From the NCBI RefSeq assembly GCF_900177765.1, contig NZ_FXWI01000002.1:1-64000 (forward strand): a DNA stretch of 64,000 nucleotides, written 5' to 3'. The notes under the pieces were generated by a model that searched no databases, was not told the DNA's origin, and worked only from the letters and a program-made list of their open reading frames with translations. Every line of letters begins with the position of its first letter. The first letter of the stretch is position 1. The DNA is from Agreia sp. VKM Ac-1783 (GTDB taxonomy: Bacteria > Actinomycetota > Actinomycetes > Actinomycetales > Microbacteriaceae). Below, piece after piece: positions 61,910 to 64,000 of the stretch. The translations under genes and the position numbers were made by a program.

Positions 61910-63091
61910 ATGCTCACCGACATCCTTCAATCCGAGCTCGTGCGGAGTGTCCTCGGGGCGCTCATCGCCATCGCCGCCGCTATCGTCGTGGTCATCATCG
62001 TCGCGATCGTCTTTCGAGTCACCGCCCGGCACCGTCCCTGGGCGGGCCAGCTCGTCGACACGGCGCGGCGACCTTTCCGGGCCGCTCTGGTCGTGAGCTT
62101 CGTCTGGGTGTCGCTGAGTCTCACCGTGACCGATCCTCAGCTCGCCTCCGCCCTGAGCCTGGTGATGCGGATTCTGGCCATCGTCGCCGTCGCCTGGCTT
62201 GCCGGCGCCATCATCGTCTTTCTCGAGAATCTCGGTCTCGCGCGCTATCGCATCGACACTCCCGACAACCGGGTGGCCCGGCGCGTTCGCACGCAGGTCC
62301 TCATTCTCAAGCGGCTCAGCATCGTGATCGTGGTGGTGGTCGCCCTCGGTGCCGTCCTGCTGTCCTTTCCCGGTGCCCAGACCTTCGGGGCCAGCCTTCT
62401 TGCATCCGCCGGATTGCTCTCGATCATCGCGGGTCTCGCCGTGCAGTCCAGCCTCTCCAACGTCTTCTCGGGAATGCAGCTCGCCTTCAGTGACGCGATC
62501 CGCGTCGACGACGTGGTGATCGTCGAAGGCGAGTGGGGCCGGGTCGAGGAGATCACTCTCACCTACGTCGTGGTGCACATCTGGGACGACCGGCGCATGA
62601 TCCTCCCGTCGACGTATTTCACCTCGAAGCCCTATCAGAACTGGACTCGGCGGAACTCGGAGCTGCTCGGCTCGGTCGAGTTCGACCTCGATTGGCGGGT
62701 CACCCCGCAGCACATGAGAGAGGAGCTGGACCGCATCCTGTCGCGTACCCCGCTCTGGGACGAGCGGGTGAAGGTGCTTCAGGTCACGGATGCGATCGGC
62801 GGCTACGTGCGAATCCGCATCCTGGTCAGCGCTGTCGACGCGCCCACGCTCTTCGACCTGCGCTGTTTCGTGAGAGAGGAGCTGGTGACCTGGTTGCACG
62901 AGCAGAGCCCAGTCTCTCTTCCGCGGGTGCGGGTGCAGGACACGAAGGATGCCGACATGCGCCGCCCCTCGCTCGAGCCTGAGCCGAACCTCGGAACCGG
63001 CGGTCTGTTCTCGGGCGACCGCGAGGCCGAAGACAGGGCGAGCCTGTTCACCGGTCGCATCGACGTGATTCGCCCGCCCGAGTCCGATTGA
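61910..63091 (+). CDS. MscS family mechanosensitive ion channel
   Basis: 393-aa channel with four predicted helices. The pore-lining helix and following beta domain read ASAGLLSIIAGLAVQSSLSNV, then QLAFSDAIRVDDVVIVEGEWG and LTYVVVHIWDDRRMILPSTYF, typical of MscS/YnaI-like channels. The C-terminal 50 residues are a charged, likely disordered tail. It protects the cell on hypo-osmotic shock. AAGGGGAA precedes the ATG. Confidence 0.93.
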   Translation: MLTDILQSELVRSVLGALIAIAAAIVVVIIVAIVFRVTARHRPWAGQLVDTARRPFRAALVVSFVWVSLSLTVTDPQLASALSLVMRILAIVAVAWLAGAIIVFLENLGLARYRIDTPDNRVARRVRTQVLILKRLSIVIVVVVALGAVLLSFPGAQTFGASLLASAGLLSIIAGLAVQSSLSNVFSGMQLAFSDAIRVDDVVIVEGEWGRVEEITLTYVVVHIWDDRRMILPSTYFTSKPYQNWTRRNSELLGSVEFDLDWRVTPQHMREELDRILSRTPLWDERVKVLQVTDAIGGYVRIRILVSAVDAPTLFDLRCFVREELVTWLHEQSPVSLPRVRVQDTKDADMRRPSLEPEPNLGTGGLFSGDREAEDRASLFTGRIDVIRPPESD

Positions 63092-63094
63092 GAC

Positions 63095-63703
63095 TCAAGC
63101 TGCCGGCCGAGCCGAACTGCTCTCGCTCGGCCGCGCCGCACCCCGTCGCAGTTGGACGGCGACGACGATGAACATCACGCCGAAGATGATGGCGTAGATC
63201 CCGACGAGCCAGATGAGGCTGAGCACGGTCGCGCCCGGCGTCACGAGCGTTACGATTCCGAGCAGAATGCCGAACACCAGCGTGAGTACGGCCGAGATGA
63301 TGCCGATGGTTCGTCCGCGCCCATCTTGCAGCCCGGCGGCCGACCGGATGCCGATGGCCCCGTGCATCACCGCGTATATGACGATCGTCCACACGGCGAA
63401 GATGCCCCCGATTAGTCCGGTGAGGGCGGGGTAGGCGAACGCGACGAGACCGGCGACGATCGAGATGGCGCCCTGGAACGCCAGCCATCCCCATCCGGTG
63501 CCCGCCGTGCGCAGCTGAAACGCATGCACCACCGCTGCGACGCCGTCGACGATCGCATACGCGCCGAACACGATCACGACGCCCGTCAGTGCCGCGCCGG
63601 GAGCAGCGAGGGCGATGATGCCGAAGATCACTGCGAGGATGCCCCGCAGGAGAACGGCCCACCAGATACCTCTGCTAGCGGCGGCGAGCGGATTATTGGT
63701 CAT
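63095..63703 (-). CDS. HdeD/DUF308 family membrane protein
   Basis: 202 aa with six predicted helices in three pairs. AVLLRGILAVIFGIIALAAPG is repeated in looser form by WLAFQGAISIVAGLVAFAYP and GIISAVLTLVFGILLGIVTL, the internal repeat typical of DUF308. HdeD in enterics is tied to acid resistance at high density; that function is not assumed here. It is convergent with mscS, with stops four bases apart. Confidence 0.9.
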   Translation of the reverse strand: MTNNPLAAASRGIWWAVLLRGILAVIFGIIALAAPGAALTGVVIVFGAYAIVDGVAAVVHAFQLRTAGTGWGWLAFQGAISIVAGLVAFAYPALTGLIGGIFAVWTIVIYAVMHGAIGIRSAAGLQDGRGRTIGIISAVLTLVFGILLGIVTLVTPGATVLSLIWLVGIYAIIFGVMFIVVAVQLRRGAARPSESSSARPAA

Positions 63704-63749
63704 GCTGCATACGGTAGTCCCGCCGCTGTCGTGGGGGAAGAGCCGCCGA

Positions 63750-64000
63750 TCAGGGCGTCAGGACGACCTTGATGCATCCGTCTTCTTTCTTCTGGAACAC
63801 CTCGTACATCGCCGGAGCCTCTTCGAGCGACACGCGGTGAGTCGTCAGATCGAGAACGCCGAGGGGATCACGCGGGTCTTCGACGAGAGGCAGCAGGTCG
63901 TCTATCCAGCTGCGCACGTTGCACTGTCCCATGCGCAGGGAGACCTGCTTGTCGAACATCGACTTCATCGGCATCACGTCGGCCTCACCGCCGTAGACCC
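63750..64000 (-). CDS. Zinc-dependent alcohol dehydrogenase, C-terminal part (runs off the window)
   Basis: The last 80 or so codons of an MDR-family dehydrogenase; the 5' part lies beyond the window edge. The sequence KQVSLRMGQCNVRSWIDDLL, then LDLTTHRVSLEEAPAMYEVF and KEDGCIKVVLTP, is typical of the C-terminal catalytic domain of formaldehyde or glutathione-independent aldehyde dehydrogenases in this family. Zinc and cofactor motifs are outside the visible region. Confidence 0.88.
   Translation of the reverse strand, partial: VYGGEADVMPMKSMFDKQVSLRMGQCNVRSWIDDLLPLVEDPRDPLGVLDLTTHRVSLEEAPAMYEVFQKKEDGCIKVVLTP

Overview
The window is GC-rich, densely packed chromosomal DNA from an actinobacterium, most likely a Microbacteriaceae member. 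The evidence is frequent GTG starts, many 4-14 nt start/stop overlaps, the block from a TPR gene through tlyA, nadK, recN, pyrG, xerD, parA, scpAB, rluB, cmk and der (the same order as the Rv1691-Rv1713 region of Mycobacterium tuberculosis), F420-type enzymes, DUF222/HNH proteins and an LAxTG wall-sorting signal. No plasmid, prophage, IS element or CRISPR array was seen. The species cannot be named from the sequence alone.

Layout. 1-120: the 3' end of a 5S rRNA and the terminator of the rRNA operon. 254-15973: one long plus-strand housekeeping block, compact except for a short gap before pyrG. It covers rRNA modification, NADP synthesis, DNA repair, CTP synthesis, chromosome dimer resolution and segregation, tyrosine and CMP metabolism, and ribosome assembly. 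16020-17323: a DUF222/HNH endonuclease gene that is broken exactly at a heptanucleotide repeat. 17385-20760: a small membrane protein and a three-gene unit (exported LolA-like protein, ABC ATPase, ABC-2 permease). 20935-21056: tRNA-Pro(GGG) and its terminator, followed by a FUSC-type membrane protein.

22232-30823: a minus-strand run of DoxX, Ppx/GppA phosphatase, a small membrane protein, a TetR regulator, an amidase, a kinase/aminotransferase fusion and agmatine deiminase. The last four look like a regulated amine-degradation unit and are the best candidate for an undescribed pathway. 30974-33264: PadR regulator and ABC1-family kinase. 33267-40002: LacI regulator divergent from a sugar ABC importer (binding protein and two permeases, no ATPase) and a GH3 glycosidase, an oligosaccharide uptake and hydrolysis locus.

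40052-48679: mixed single genes: a T5orf172-like protein, an ECF S-component behind an iron-box-like site, zinc alcohol dehydrogenase, a MarR/EamA/F420-enzyme unit with a large palindromic operator, a DEAD-box helicase, a YjbR protein, a secreted lysozyme-like protein and a luciferase-like oxidoreductase. 49054-52262: a glycine betaine/proline ABC importer for osmoprotection. 52327-56167: an NHEJ-type polymerase domain and an ATP-dependent ligase flanking a wall-anchored M28 peptidase. 56248-64000: a conserved unknown, a small acidic protein, a secreted transglycosylase with a long leader, ArsR, a DUF3105-DUF305 pair, pnuC-nadR for NAD salvage, an MscS channel, an HdeD-like protein and the end of a zinc alcohol dehydrogenase.
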